A stretch of 64,000 bases of DNA from Acinetobacter sp. LoGeW2-3 (GCF_002688565.1 NZ_CP024011.1:2108001-2172000), one strand, 5' to 3'; positions 8,733 to 17,016 are shown, numbered from the stretch's first letter. A program made the numbers and translations. Notes: generated by a model not told the origin, from the letters alone.

Positions 8733-9248
8733 ATGGCTTTACCTAAAAAACTAAAAATGATGGACCTGTTTAACGAAGGTAATTCATACCTTGGCCAGAC
8801 AGGTGAAGTCACCATTCCAAAACTGGTTCGTAAGTTTGAAGACTGGCGTGGTGGTGGTATGAACGGCAACGTCAAGATCGATCTTGGCCTTGGCGATGAC
8901 ATCACCGAGTTCAACTGGAAGCTTGGCGGTATCGATGCACTGATCATTGAACAGTTTGGCGCAGCTACAGTCGGTGCAAACATGCTTCGTTTTGCCGGGT
9001 CATACCAGCAGGATGATACAGGCCAAACATCTGCAGTCGAAATTGTAGTACGTGGTCGTCATGAAGAAATCGACTTCGGCAACCAGAAAGCAGGGGACGA
9101 TACAGAAACCTCTGTGAAGACAGTCTGGTCTTACTACAAGCTCAGTATCGATAACGTCGTCAAAGTCGAAATCGATATCCCGAACATGATTGAAATCGTC
9201 AACGGTGTAGATCTGTTAGAAAAACACCGCGCCAATATTGGTCACTAG
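8733..9248 (+). CDS. FII: Major tail tube protein FII
   Basis: The 171-residue protein matches P2 FII tail tube proteins: LPKKLKMMDLFNEGNSYLGQ at the start, RKFEDWRGGGMNG, and a C-terminal VKVEIDIPNMIEIVNGVDLLE. It polymerises into the inner tube inside the sheath. It follows FI by 12 nt with a GGAAAAAA ribosome site. A rho-independent terminator immediately after it would let FI and FII be made in excess over the minor tail genes. Confidence 0.95.
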   Translation: MALPKKLKMMDLFNEGNSYLGQTGEVTIPKLVRKFEDWRGGGMNGNVKIDLGLGDDITEFNWKLGGIDALIIEQFGAATVGANMLRFAGSYQQDDTGQTSAVEIVVRGRHEEIDFGNQKAGDDTETSVKTVWSYYKLSIDNVVKVEIDIPNMIEIVNGVDLLEKHRANIGH

Positions 9249-9258
9249 TTTTCCTGCT

Positions 9259-9291
9259 CTTCTGTAGTTTCGTACTGCAGAAGGTTTTTTT
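9259..9291 (+). terminator. Intra-operon terminator between FII and E
   Basis: The stem CTTCTGTAGT / ACTGCAGAAG (9259-9268 with 9274-9283, one T-G wobble) with a 5-nt loop is followed by a run of seven T (9285-9291). It has the form of a rho-independent terminator but lies inside the tail operon, so it may act as an attenuator. Confidence 0.75.
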
Positions 9292-9318
9292 ATTTAAATT
9301 TTCTTCAAGGAATATGCA

Positions 9319-9696
9319 ATGCAATCTCAAGAACAAACACCAGCTCAAGAACTGACAGCAGATCAAATTGAGAATCAGAAACTGATTACCCCAAACCCGG
9401 ACATTCAGATTGTAGACCTGGATGAACCCATCAAAATTGGCAATACCGAATTCACGCAAATCGAAGTGCGTAAGCCAAGCGTGCCGGCACTGCGCAAGAT
9501 CCGCATCTCTGAAATTTTAAATGGTGATGTGAACTCCATTTGCACCATCTTGCCTTTGTGTACCACACCAACACTGTCACAAGGCTTGCTCAACAGCGGT
9601 GCAGTTGAACCTGCAGATATCGTTCAGCTCGGTGCAGCGGTGATCTATTTTTTGCAACCGAAATCAGTGCGTGCGGAACTGTCACTCCAACAGTAG
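9319..9696 (+). CDS. E: Tail assembly protein E
   Basis: The 125-residue protein resembles the E-type tail assembly chaperones of P2-like phages. It has an acidic N-terminus, then a conserved GNTEFTQIEVRKPSVPALRKI region and the LCTTPTLSQ segment. In P2, E and its frameshifted extension E' act with the tape measure during tail assembly. The zero-frame product ends at 9696. A slippery heptamer at 9648-9654 gives access to E'. The start is preceded by CAAGGA. Confidence 0.88.
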   Translation: MQSQEQTPAQELTADQIENQKLITPNPDIQIVDLDEPIKIGNTEFTQIEVRKPSVPALRKIRISEILNGDVNSICTILPLCTTPTLSQGLLNSGAVEPADIVQLGAAVIYFLQPKSVRAELSLQQ

Positions 9697-9824
9697 AAGA
9701 CGCCATTGCCAATATTGCGGTGGTCTTTAACTGGCCACCGCAAACCTATGAAAACATGTCTCTTACAGAACTGATGCAATGGCATCAAAAAGCCATTGAA
9801 CGAAATGGATCAGATGCCGAATGA
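9319..9824 (+). CDS. E': E+E' frameshift product (GpE family C-terminus)
   Basis: A -1 shift at T TTT TTG (9648-9654) continues into a frame open to the TGA at 9822, giving a product of about 168 residues. The new tail contains DAIANIAVVFNWPPQTYENM and then SLTELMQWHQKAIER, the hallmark of the P2 GpE family. The E' frame has no good start of its own, and its stop overlaps the ATG of T (ATGA). The same arrangement, an extended tail assembly chaperone made by programmed frameshift, is established for P2 and analogous to lambda G-GT. Confidence 0.85.
9648..9654 (+). promoter_or_regulatory. Programmed -1 frameshift slippery site
   Basis: T TTT TTG is positioned in the zero frame as ta-T TTT TTG, the canonical X XXY YYZ arrangement. 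It lies in the last part of E, upstream of the GpE-like E' frame. Confidence 0.85.
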
Positions 9825-12514
9825 AATCGTTAAGACTTGAAGTAATTTTTGGGGCAAAGAACAAGTTAAGCCCCGCTTTAAAAGTCATTGTGGGCAGCAG
9901 TAATGCTGCCAGCAAGGCCTTAAAAAAAACAAATGACCAGCTCAAAGACCTGGAACGCCAGCAAAACAAAATTGCGACCTTTAGAAAGCTCAAAGACGAC
10001 GTTAAACAGGCCACAGTCGAACTCGACAAAACCAACCGCAAAATTGCATCGTTCAAGCAACAACTCGCAGTCAATCCCAATGCAAAATTATCGGCTGAAC
10101 TAAAAAAAGCCGAGGCTGAAGCACGTCGTTTAAATAAGGTGGTGACAGAAGGCAAGCCCAAGCTGATGGCCTTGCGCCAGGAGCTGAATCAGGCCGGATT
10201 AAAGTCAACCAACCTGGCACAGCACCAGCAGGAGCTGAAAAACAAGATTCATGGTACCAATACTGAAATTGACAAGCAGAAACAACGCCTGCAGAACCTG
10301 AACCGCATCCAGCAAAGCACACAGAAAACAGCATCCAATGTCAGAACAGCAGCCATGTATGGCGCTGGTGCAGCTGCAACCGGTGTAGGTGCCATGTACT
10401 CCATGCGTAAGCCGATTGATGAAACCAAACACATGGACGTTGAAGAAAACCGGATCGCATCATTAGGACTGGGCAAAGAAGCCACCAAAGAAGCCATTCA
10501 GTATGCCAAGGCCATGAAAACCTTTGGTACTTCAACACTGGATAACCTGCAACTGGTCCGTGATGGCGTAACAGCCTTTGCCGATGTCCACCATGCCCAG
10601 ATGGTGGCACCAACACTGGCTAAAATGAAATTTGCCAATGAAGCCATGTATGGCGATAGCGGAGCAGAAAATGAAAAGAAATTCATGGATATGCTCAAAG
10701 TTATCGAAATGCGTAACGGCTTAAAGAGCGAAAAAGCCTTCCAGGAACAGGCCAATATTATTCAGCAGGTCATTACTGCCACCGGTGGACGTGTCCAGGC
10801 TGAAGAATGGCTCAACGTGATCAAGACCGGTGGTATTGCTGCCAAAGGCATCGACAATAAGGCCTTTTACTACAAACTGGAACCACTGGTACAGGAAATG
10901 GGGGGCTTCCGTGTCGGTACCGCCATGATGTCTGCTTATCAGAACGTCTATCAGGGCCGTACTACCAAACGCGCAGCGAATAACTTGATGAATCTTGGTC
11001 TGATTGAAGATCCAAGTAAGCTGAAGCACGATAAATCTGGCCAGATTTCCTTCCTGGATGTCGGAGCTATCAAAGGCGCAGCGCTATTCAAAAAAGACCA
11101 GTTCGCATGGATGGAGCAGGTACTGGTACCGCAATTAAAGTCCAAAGGCATTACCAAAGAAGGCGACATTATCGACGCAATGGGTAGTATCTTTACTAAC
11201 CGTACTGCATCTAACCTGTTTGCACAGATGTATATGCAACGTGACCAGATCCACAAGAATGCCAAGTTAAATGCCGGTGCAGACAATATTGACCAGTTGA
11301 ACAGCAAAGCCATGGGTACCACCACCGGTAAAGAAATCGAAGCCAAGGCAAAACTGCATGATGCTTATCTGAAGTTTGGTACCACCATTCTGCCAATCTA
11401 TACCAGTGCTATTGAAACAGCGACCAGTGCCTTGCAAGGCTTTAATGGCTGGATGGAACGCAATCCAAGACTGGCCAAAATGTTAGGTGTCGGTTTAATC
11501 GCGATTGCCACCAGCCTGATCGTAATTGGTGGGGCACTTGCAGTCTTTTCACCACTGATCCTGGGTATGCTCATCCTAAGACTGATCATGGCATCCTTTA
11601 CTGGTACCACTGCCGTATTTACTCGTGCCTTTTCACTCTTACCGAGCATTTTTAATATTGTGAAAGTAGCGTTTATGGGGCTGGGCAGAATCTTTATGTG
11701 GGTAGGACGGCTCATGCTGACAAACCCAATTTTACTGGCCATTACAGCAATAGCTGTAGCTGCCTATCTGATCTATAAAAACTGGGAACCTATTTCTGGG
11801 TTCTTCAGTGATTTATGGACCAAAATAACCGGTATTTTTGCGCCTGTAGGGGCATGGTTCGGAGCACGAATTACCGAAGCCAAAACAGCCTTTTCAGGTG
11901 GCATTCAAGGTATGAGTGCACTCATCTTGAACTGGTCACCCATCGGACTGTTCTATGCAGCCTTTGCCAAGGTCATGAGCTGGTTCGGAATTGAGCTTCC
12001 GTCCAAGTTTACTGGCTTTGGGGGCATGATCATTAATGGCCTGATTAATGGTATTAAAGCCGGCTTTGAAAAGCTCAAGGGACTTTGGGCTTCCATTAAC
12101 GCCTATATGCCTTCATTCATGCAAAAAAGCATGGACATCCACAGTCCATCCCGTGTCATGGCAGGGCTGGGTGGTCACATCATGAGTGGTTTAGGAGTCG
12201 GTCTACAAAACGGCTTCCCGGATCTCAAGGCCAGATTTGCAGACGTTGTCGGAATTTTCAGTCCGAATACTTCAGACGTCATGCAGAAAATTAACGTTGC
12301 ACCGGCACTGGCCAAAATCAGATCGTCCCATGCCCAACCTGCAGCAGCTGGCGGTGGTGCTGTCACCATTCAGGGCGACACCATCACCATGCACATTCAT
12401 GCCCAGCCGGGCCAGTCCGTACAGCAGCTTGCCCAGATGGTTGCCAATGTCCTGGATCAGCGTGATCGTCAAAAAATGCAACGCGCACGTGACCGTTACC
12501 AGGACTCAGAATAA
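9821..12514 (+). CDS. T: Tape measure protein T
   Basis: The 897-residue protein has an N-terminal coiled coil (about residues 20-170, rich in Lys/Gln/Glu), then a domain typical of P2-like tape measure proteins. Two or three hydrophobic segments follow near 555-640 (VGLIAIATSLIVIGG, PLILGMLILRLIMAS, PILLAITAIAVAAYLIY). The C-terminus includes MDIHSPSRVMAGLGGHI, a motif frequent in tape measures. Its length sets tail length, and the hydrophobic segments may aid DNA passage. Its start overlaps the E' stop. Confidence 0.94.
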   Translation: MKSLRLEVIFGAKNKLSPALKVIVGSSNAASKALKKTNDQLKDLERQQNKIATFRKLKDDVKQATVELDKTNRKIASFKQQLAVNPNAKLSAELKKAEAEARRLNKVVTEGKPKLMALRQELNQAGLKSTNLAQHQQELKNKIHGTNTEIDKQKQRLQNLNRIQQSTQKTASNVRTAAMYGAGAAATGVGAMYSMRKPIDETKHMDVEENRIASLGLGKEATKEAIQYAKAMKTFGTSTLDNLQLVRDGVTAFADVHHAQMVAPTLAKMKFANEAMYGDSGAENEKKFMDMLKVIEMRNGLKSEKAFQEQANIIQQVITATGGRVQAEEWLNVIKTGGIAAKGIDNKAFYYKLEPLVQEMGGFRVGTAMMSAYQNVYQGRTTKRAANNLMNLGLIEDPSKLKHDKSGQISFLDVGAIKGAALFKKDQFAWMEQVLVPQLKSKGITKEGDIIDAMGSIFTNRTASNLFAQMYMQRDQIHKNAKLNAGADNIDQLNSKAMGTTTGKEIEAKAKLHDAYLKFGTTILPIYTSAIETATSALQGFNGWMERNPRLAKMLGVGLIAIATSLIVIGGALAVFSPLILGMLILRLIMASFTGTTAVFTRAFSLLPSIFNIVKVAFMGLGRIFMWVGRLMLTNPILLAITAIAVAAYLIYKNWEPISGFFSDLWTKITGIFAPVGAWFGARITEAKTAFSGGIQGMSALILNWSPIGLFYAAFAKVMSWFGIELPSKFTGFGGMIINGLINGIKAGFEKLKGLWASINAYMPSFMQKSMDIHSPSRVMAGLGGHIMSGLGVGLQNGFPDLKARFADVVGIFSPNTSDVMQKINVAPALAKIRSSHAQPAAAGGGAVTIQGDTITMHIHAQPGQSVQQLAQMVANVLDQRDRQKMQRARDRYQDSE

Positions 12515-12526
12515 GGAAAATACACA

Positions 12527-12952
12527 ATGATGATGATCTTCGGCATGTTTGTGTTTTCAATACCAACAGCCACCTATCAAAGCCTGCAGCGTAGCACCAA
12601 CTGGCGACATGCCAGCAATTCACGTGTCGGAGCTGCACCGGCATACCAGTTTACCGGCCCAGGGGAAGATACCATTACCCTGGACGGCTCTATTGTTCCG
12701 GAGTTTGGATCTCAACTGTCCCTGACTGCATTACGTCTAATGGGCAACACCGGTAAATCATTTCCGCTCATTGCGGGAAATGGCAAAATTTATGGCATGT
12801 GGAAGCTGGATTCAGTTGATGAAACCCAGACTTACTTTTTCAGCAACGGTAAACCGCGTAAAGTCGAATTCAGTCTGAAACTGAGCAAGACCAAGTCTGC
12901 AGGTTCACTGGTGTCTGGCGTATTGGGTGCAGTAGCGGAGAAATTGTTCTAA
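12527..12952 (+). CDS. U: Tail protein U
   Basis: The 141-residue protein matches P2 gpU: MIFGMFVFSIPTATYQSLQR, WRHASNSRVGAAPAYQFTGP, and GEDTITLDGSIVPEF. gpU is a tail-completion or baseplate-hub component. Three ATG codons in tandem occur at the start (12527-12535), so the exact start is uncertain by two residues. It overlaps D by 1 nt. Confidence 0.93.
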   Translation: MMMIFGMFVFSIPTATYQSLQRSTNWRHASNSRVGAAPAYQFTGPGEDTITLDGSIVPEFGSQLSLTALRLMGNTGKSFPLIAGNGKIYGMWKLDSVDETQTYFFSNGKPRKVEFSLKLSKTKSAGSLVSGVLGAVAEKLF

Positions 12953-14436
12953 TGAATATTGTCTCTGCTATCACAGATAAACTGGAGGACAGCTATCCTC
13001 ACGCCATTTTCAAGCTGCAGATTGAAGGCAAGGATATTCGCCAGGAAGCCATTGAAAGCCTGATGAGTCTGGTCATCACAGATAACCGTGGTATGGAATC
13101 AGATTCACTTGAATTACAGTTTTCAGACCATGACGGCACGCTCAAAATTCCACCCAAAGGCGTCAATATCCAGGTCTGGCTTGGCTGGAGCAATGAAGGT
13201 CTGGTCTATAAAGGCCAATATAAAGTAAAGGAACTGGAACATAGCGGTGCCCCGGATGTACTAACCATCCGTGCCACCAGTGCCGATCTGAAGGCTGGAC
13301 TCAAGCAGAAAAAGGAACGCAGCTTTAATGACGTGACGCTTTCAGAAATTCTGCAGGCCATTGCCTTTACCCATGAACTCGATTTAAAGGTGCACGATTC
13401 TCTAGCTCAGCGAAAGATTATTCACCTGGTGCAAAACGAATCCGATGCCAACCTTTTGACCCGGCTGGCCGATGAACACGATGCCATTGCAGCCGTCAAA
13501 AATGGCATGCTCGTATTTATGCCAAAAGGGATAGCACAAACTGTATCTGGACAGGACTTGCCGACCTATCTCATTACTCGGGATCAAGGCGACCAGCATC
13601 GCTATAGTGACTGCGATGGTGGAGATGAAATCACTGCAGTCCGTGCCTGGTACTACGATTCTGGCCAGGCAAAAAAACTTGAAGTCGTGTATGGCGATGC
13701 CAGCAACCAGAACATTAAGGAACTGCGTCATATTCACCAGGACAAACAGTCCGCGACCTTGGCAGCCAAAGCCAAGCTGGCAGAACTCAAACGTTCAACC
13801 TTAACTTTCAATTACACCTTGGCAAAGGGTAAACCCGACATCATTCCGGAAATGACCTTTGTCTTTGATGGCTTAAAAGAGCATATCGATGATATTTTCT
13901 GGCTCGGGACTAGAATCGTACATACTTTGGATGCAGACAACGGCTATACCACTGCTATAGAGCTGGAAGTCTTCTGTCCGGATGCTGACGATGTAGCAGA
14001 ACTGTTTGAAGATCAGTTCGAAGCGGAAAAAGACAAGAAATGGACTGGCGTGGTGGTCTATTACCAGTCCGGCAGTAAGGCGGTACCACTGACCAAAGGT
14101 GATCAGTCCAATCCAAAACACTTCACTTATCTGTATATCAACAAGGCAGCAGCCCAAGCCAGGCTAGACCGTGAGTATGCCTTGCTGGATACCGAAACAG
14201 GCAAGTTTTCAGCGCACAACGAACTGGAAGTGAAGCCTTACACCGGCTTAAAAACCTTTTACAGCCTGGACAAAGGTAAAACACGGCATGTACTGACCAA
14301 AGGAGACCAGTCCAACCCGAAAGTACTGGACCGGCTTTATAAAACCAAGCTGGCTGCAGAAAAGGCACTGGAACGTGAGTATCCACGCCTGAATGCCAAA
14401 AAAGACATGCTACAGCAGGTCAAGCTAGATCATTAA
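12952..14436 (+). CDS. D: Baseplate hub / late control protein D with extra C-terminal repeat domain
   Basis: Residues 1 to about 360 match P2 gpD: ESLMSLVITDNRGMESDSLELQF, then IPPKGVNIQVWLGWS and the VYGDAS / DKQSATLAAKAKLAELKR end region. gpD forms the hub between tube and spike. P2 gpD is under 400 residues, but this protein has 494. The extra 130 or so residues hold two copies of a module sharing LTKGDQSNPK (near residues 379 and 447) followed by a Lys/Arg-rich helix ending in REY. The role of the addition is unknown; repeats of this type could bind cell wall or another tail part. Confidence 0.9.
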   Translation: MNIVSAITDKLEDSYPHAIFKLQIEGKDIRQEAIESLMSLVITDNRGMESDSLELQFSDHDGTLKIPPKGVNIQVWLGWSNEGLVYKGQYKVKELEHSGAPDVLTIRATSADLKAGLKQKKERSFNDVTLSEILQAIAFTHELDLKVHDSLAQRKIIHLVQNESDANLLTRLADEHDAIAAVKNGMLVFMPKGIAQTVSGQDLPTYLITRDQGDQHRYSDCDGGDEITAVRAWYYDSGQAKKLEVVYGDASNQNIKELRHIHQDKQSATLAAKAKLAELKRSTLTFNYTLAKGKPDIIPEMTFVFDGLKEHIDDIFWLGTRIVHTLDADNGYTTAIELEVFCPDADDVAELFEDQFEAEKDKKWTGVVVYYQSGSKAVPLTKGDQSNPKHFTYLYINKAAAQARLDREYALLDTETGKFSAHNELEVKPYTGLKTFYSLDKGKTRHVLTKGDQSNPKVLDRLYKTKLAAEKALEREYPRLNAKKDMLQQVKLDH

Positions 14437-14445
14437 TACATAACC

Positions 14446-14471
14446 TGGCACGTGATTTTTGTTGCGTGCCA
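14446..14471 (+). terminator. Inverted repeat after D, possible terminator
   Basis: TGGCACG (14446-14452) and CGTGCCA (14465-14471) form a 7-bp perfect stem with a T-rich loop 9 nt after the D stop. No T-run follows directly, so termination is uncertain. Confidence 0.4.
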
Positions 14472-14504
14472 TTAATAAAAAAATGTTATAAAAAAGACAA
14501 CATT

Positions 14505-14560
14505 TCTAACAAATATTTATTCTTTTGTATAAAATAGAACAAATATTTGTATTAAAAGGG
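14505..14560 (+). promoter_or_regulatory. Promoter of the late activator flanked by two repressor-type operators
   Basis: A TATAAA -10 (14528-14533, preceded by TG) lies between ACAAATATTTAT (14509-14520) and the perfect palindrome ACAAATATTTGT (14539-14550). Their centres are 30 bp apart. The same ACAAATATTTAT occurs at 18697-18708, within the prophage early promoter. One site would cover the -35 and the other the start of transcription, the usual arrangement for repression. The binding protein is probably the HTH repressor at 18314-18670. Confidence 0.6.
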
Positions 14561-14566
14561 ATAACA

Positions 14567-14866
14567 ATGACTGAGCCGGCTTTATCACATAAAACAACGG
14601 CAAGACCTCAGCTCCTTTGTCCTCATTGCAAGGCAGCAAACCTTCAAATTCGTTCCAGTATCCAGGAACACATCCTGTTAAAAACCTTATTTTTACAATG
14701 TCGCAATGTTCATTGTGGTTTTACTGGTCGTGGAAATATCGAAATAACACATGAAATCTCACCCAGTGCCATTCCCGATTGCAATGTAAAACTGAGAACC
14801 TTTAAAGAGCTGACTTCACGCCAGGCAGCAAATGATGATTCAGTTGAGAATCAAAATAATGAGTGA
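14567..14866 (+). CDS. ogr: Ogr/Delta-family zinc-finger late transcription activator
   Basis: The 99-residue protein has the Ogr/Delta zinc-binding layout: LLCPHC, 23 residues, then CRNVHC (CX2C-X23-CX4C; P2 Ogr has X22 as I recall it). These small activators bind dyads upstream of phage late promoters and contact RNA polymerase alpha. ATG 14567 is chosen because AAAAGGG precedes it; an upstream ATG at 14525 would lie across the promoter. The candidate targets are the palindromes at 2962 and 7449. A Gln/Asn-rich tail ends the protein. Confidence 0.88.
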   Translation: MTEPALSHKTTARPQLLCPHCKAANLQIRSSIQEHILLKTLFLQCRNVHCGFTGRGNIEITHEISPSAIPDCNVKLRTFKELTSRQAANDDSVENQNNE

Positions 14867-15101
14867 AAATCTACATCCTGAACAATTATTTGAACTTTTC
14901 TATCAGGATCTCACTCCGGATATGAACCCTCCAGGCATGGTCAAGCATCGATCCGAAGGTATGTTTATGTGGTGGCGTGAAAGATTTATGAATGCACTGA
15001 ATGGAATTGAAGAACCAATGGCATTAAGAAGCTGGGCAGAAGCACCGCAAATGTGGCTAAAGGGCTATAAGCGGGGAACGCAAGGGAATAATCCAGAATA
15101 A
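14859..15101 (+). CDS. Small phage protein, function unknown
   Basis: This 80-residue protein overlaps the activator gene by 8 nt, so it is probably translated by coupling and shares its regulation. It is acidic at the start (ENLHPEQLFELFYQDL) and Trp-rich (MWWRERF, RSWAEAPQMW). No domain is recognised. The start MSENLH at 14859 is preferred to the upstream ATGs at 14832 and 14835, which lie inside the activator gene. Confidence 0.65.
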   Translation: MSENLHPEQLFELFYQDLTPDMNPPGMVKHRSEGMFMWWRERFMNALNGIEEPMALRSWAEAPQMWLKGYKRGTQGNNPE

Positions 15102-15102
15102 T

Positions 15103-15129
15103 AAAAAGGTCGCATATAGCGACCTTTTT
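15103..15129. terminator. Bidirectional terminator between activator operon and AbiC-like gene
   Basis: AAAAAGGTCGC (15103-15113) pairs with GCGACCTTTTT (15119-15129). It carries T-runs on both strands, so it serves both convergent units. Confidence 0.85.
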
Positions 15130-15142
15130 AATTCCATAGACT

Positions 15143-16138
15143 TCAAGACATATAGGACCTTTGTCCCAATGTTTTATCGACCAAAGCCAGATAATAATCT
15201 TCCTCTACATAGTTATTTAATTTTCTCATAAGTCGATATTTTAATATGAATTCTTTAATTCGTACCTCATCAAAAGAAATAAAAAACATTGCAATCATTT
15301 CATTAAAACTTTGATAGGAAATAAAAATTTCTATAGCTGTCTTTGTAATATCTAAATGCTGATGTTGTTCAATAAAACTAAGAATAAAATTAATATATTC
15401 AAAAACTTCATTACTTAATAATTTGTATTGGTTTAGTTTATGAGCATAGGCACTTTTTAAAATAATTATATTCTCTAACTCATCATTATTTGCTGAATCA
15501 ATAAGCTCAGTGCTTAAATATATCGCTCTTAATTCATGCAGAATGTTTATATTAAAGTGTCTAAAAACATTATCTCCATGAGTTGAACCACCTAAACTTA
15601 ATGTGTCAATTTTTCTTTGCTTTTCGTCTAAAAACTTAAACAATAGAGTATAAAAATTCTGGACTTTCGCATCATAAAGCTGTTGTTCGTTTAATTTTGC
15701 CTGCTGTTCAGTAATTTCTCTTTGCTTATCCGCAATCGCATTACTTTCCTTAATTTCATTCCTTTGTGCTTCGAGTTCCTGACGCTGTGCTTGTAGCTCC
15801 TGGCGTTGCATAAACAGGGAAATAATCAGAATCGCAAAAGCTAAACCACTAAATAGGGTATTCAGTGATCCATAGCTATCCCCATAAGTACCGTACTGAT
15901 CCCCAATGTTCTGAAATTTGCTCTTTTCTTCTGCTACAGATTCAGAACTGGTCGGTTCAGTAGTGAGCATGGCATCAAAGGTGTAAGGGATCACCATTTG
16001 AACTGACTTTTGCTGGGGTGCATCATCCATATACTGCATAAATCGCGGATAGCTAATCCAGAGGATGAATATGAGGGTAATTGCACCGAGAATACCCAAA
16101 AGCTCTTTATATGAATTATTAGGAGTTGGACTACTCAT
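15143..16138 (-). CDS. Membrane protein resembling putative phage abortive infection (AbiC-like) proteins
   Basis: The 331-residue protein has a membrane segment near residues 12-30 and a polar loop. A second membrane segment lies near 95-115, followed by a Gln/Glu-rich coiled coil (about 117-160, QRQELQAQRQELEAQRNEIK). The C-terminal helical domain begins QNFYTLLFKFLDEKQRKID. Two membrane segments, a coiled coil and an F-LL domain are what putative phage abortive infection (putAbiC) proteins show, but I cannot confirm the family without a profile search. ATG 16138 lies two bases past the partner stop with GGGGA ahead, so the genes are one operon. The C-terminal half is visibly richer in A/T than the tail genes, suggesting a separate origin. 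Confidence 0.6.
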   Translation of the reverse strand: MSSPTPNNSYKELLGILGAITLIFILWISYPRFMQYMDDAPQQKSVQMVIPYTFDAMLTTEPTSSESVAEEKSKFQNIGDQYGTYGDSYGSLNTLFSGLAFAILIISLFMQRQELQAQRQELEAQRNEIKESNAIADKQREITEQQAKLNEQQLYDAKVQNFYTLLFKFLDEKQRKIDTLSLGGSTHGDNVFRHFNINILHELRAIYLSTELIDSANNDELENIIILKSAYAHKLNQYKLLSNEVFEYINFILSFIEQHQHLDITKTAIEIFISYQSFNEMIAMFFISFDEVRIKEFILKYRLMRKLNNYVEEDYYLALVDKTLGQRSYMS

Positions 16139-16140
16139 TA

Positions 16141-16869
16141 TCATTCCCCAACAGGCGAAACACCCACCCACAGACCGGTAATTTCATTGGCTAAGGCGTA
16201 ATATTCAACATCACCAATTACTTTTTTATGGCTATTTTCTTCTTTCCCAATATTCTTTAAAGCAGCAGTGATCAATTTTACCAATTCATTACCCGCTTCT
16301 GTTCCAGGACTAATGACTTGAGCAGTAATTCCGCTCATGATTAGTAAATCCATCATCGCTTTTTCAGATTCTTCTGTCCCACCGACAGTGAAAATTAATT
16401 CTCTTAAAGAACCGTCTTTATTAACTGTTCCTGTTAAACCGACATATTGAGTGAACATGATCTGGAAGGTATCTCTAACACTGCCTTCTTTAATATCAAA
16501 CTCAGCCACAGGTCGAATGGTCTCGATATCTAGAGCTTTAAGCTGGGCATTGAATTTCTGTCTGAACTGTTCCGGGGTCATGCCCAGATTGGCTTCAACT
16601 TTAACCGGCTGAACTTCTTTTTCAGCGACTTCAGGCTGGGCTGCATTTTGTGCAGCTGGAGCTGCTGCTTGACTATCTGTGTTGTCTACTTCTGGTGCAA
16701 ATACTCCAACCAAAGCCAGAAAGACAAAGTTCAGGGCCAAACCATAAAGTAGAATCTTGCCTCGTGATAAGGCAGGTTTAGATTTGAACTGTGTAAGTGA
16801 AGGTTTAATTAAAAAAACAATAGTCCCGATTGAAGCAATCAAAAAGAGTAAAGCGAATAAAGTAGCCAC
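16141..16869 (-). CDS. Membrane protein of unknown function, partner of AbiC-like gene
   Basis: This 242-residue protein has two N-terminal membrane segments (about 3-21 and 39-58), an Ala/Pro/Gln-rich linker (AAAPAAQNAAQPEVAEKE) and a soluble C-terminal domain of about 150 residues. I do not recognise the domain. The start is GTG 16869 with AAGGA 8 nt upstream. It is transcribed leftward, away from the early control region, and its stop abuts the AbiC-like start. In the prophage it occupies a cargo-like slot between late activator and early genes. Confidence 0.6.
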   Translation of the reverse strand: MATLFALLFLIASIGTIVFLIKPSLTQFKSKPALSRGKILLYGLALNFVFLALVGVFAPEVDNTDSQAAAPAAQNAAQPEVAEKEVQPVKVEANLGMTPEQFRQKFNAQLKALDIETIRPVAEFDIKEGSVRDTFQIMFTQYVGLTGTVNKDGSLRELIFTVGGTEESEKAMMDLLIMSGITAQVISPGTEAGNELVKLITAALKNIGKEENSHKKVIGDVEYYALANEITGLWVGVSPVGE

Positions 16870-16904
16870 AATAATCCTTGTTTATTCATAAATTTATAAA
16901 AAAT

Positions 16905-16948
16905 AGCGCATCACTATATTGACATAGCAGCACACTATCGAGCAATAT
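16905..16948 (+). promoter_or_regulatory. Candidate early rightward promoter with CACTAT boxes
   Basis: A perfect -35 TTGACA (16919-16924) is flanked by CACTAT at 16912-16917 and 16933-16938, direct repeats 21 bp apart. The sequence TAGCGCATCACTATA (16904-16918) recurs as TAGCACATCACTATA at 18723-18737. The best -10 is a weak CAATAT (16943-16948, 18-bp spacing). A regulator shared with the 18.7-kb promoter is inferred. Confidence 0.45.
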
Positions 16949-16972
16949 GTAACTACGCAGCAAAATCTGCGT

Positions 16973-17003
16973 ACAGGCGTGAGAACCTGTTTTAACCTAC
17001 AAG
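16973..17003 (+). promoter_or_regulatory. Upstream target site of the C4-like antisense RNA
   Basis: ACAGGCGTGAGAA (16973-16985) is complementary, with one mismatch, to TTCTCACCCCTGT (17121-17133) of the C4-like RNA. CCTACAAG (16996-17003) is exactly complementary to its loop CTTGTAGG (17107-17114). Both elements appear in the same order in the downstream target. Confidence 0.6.
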
Positions 17004-17016
17004 CGCATAAAATATC

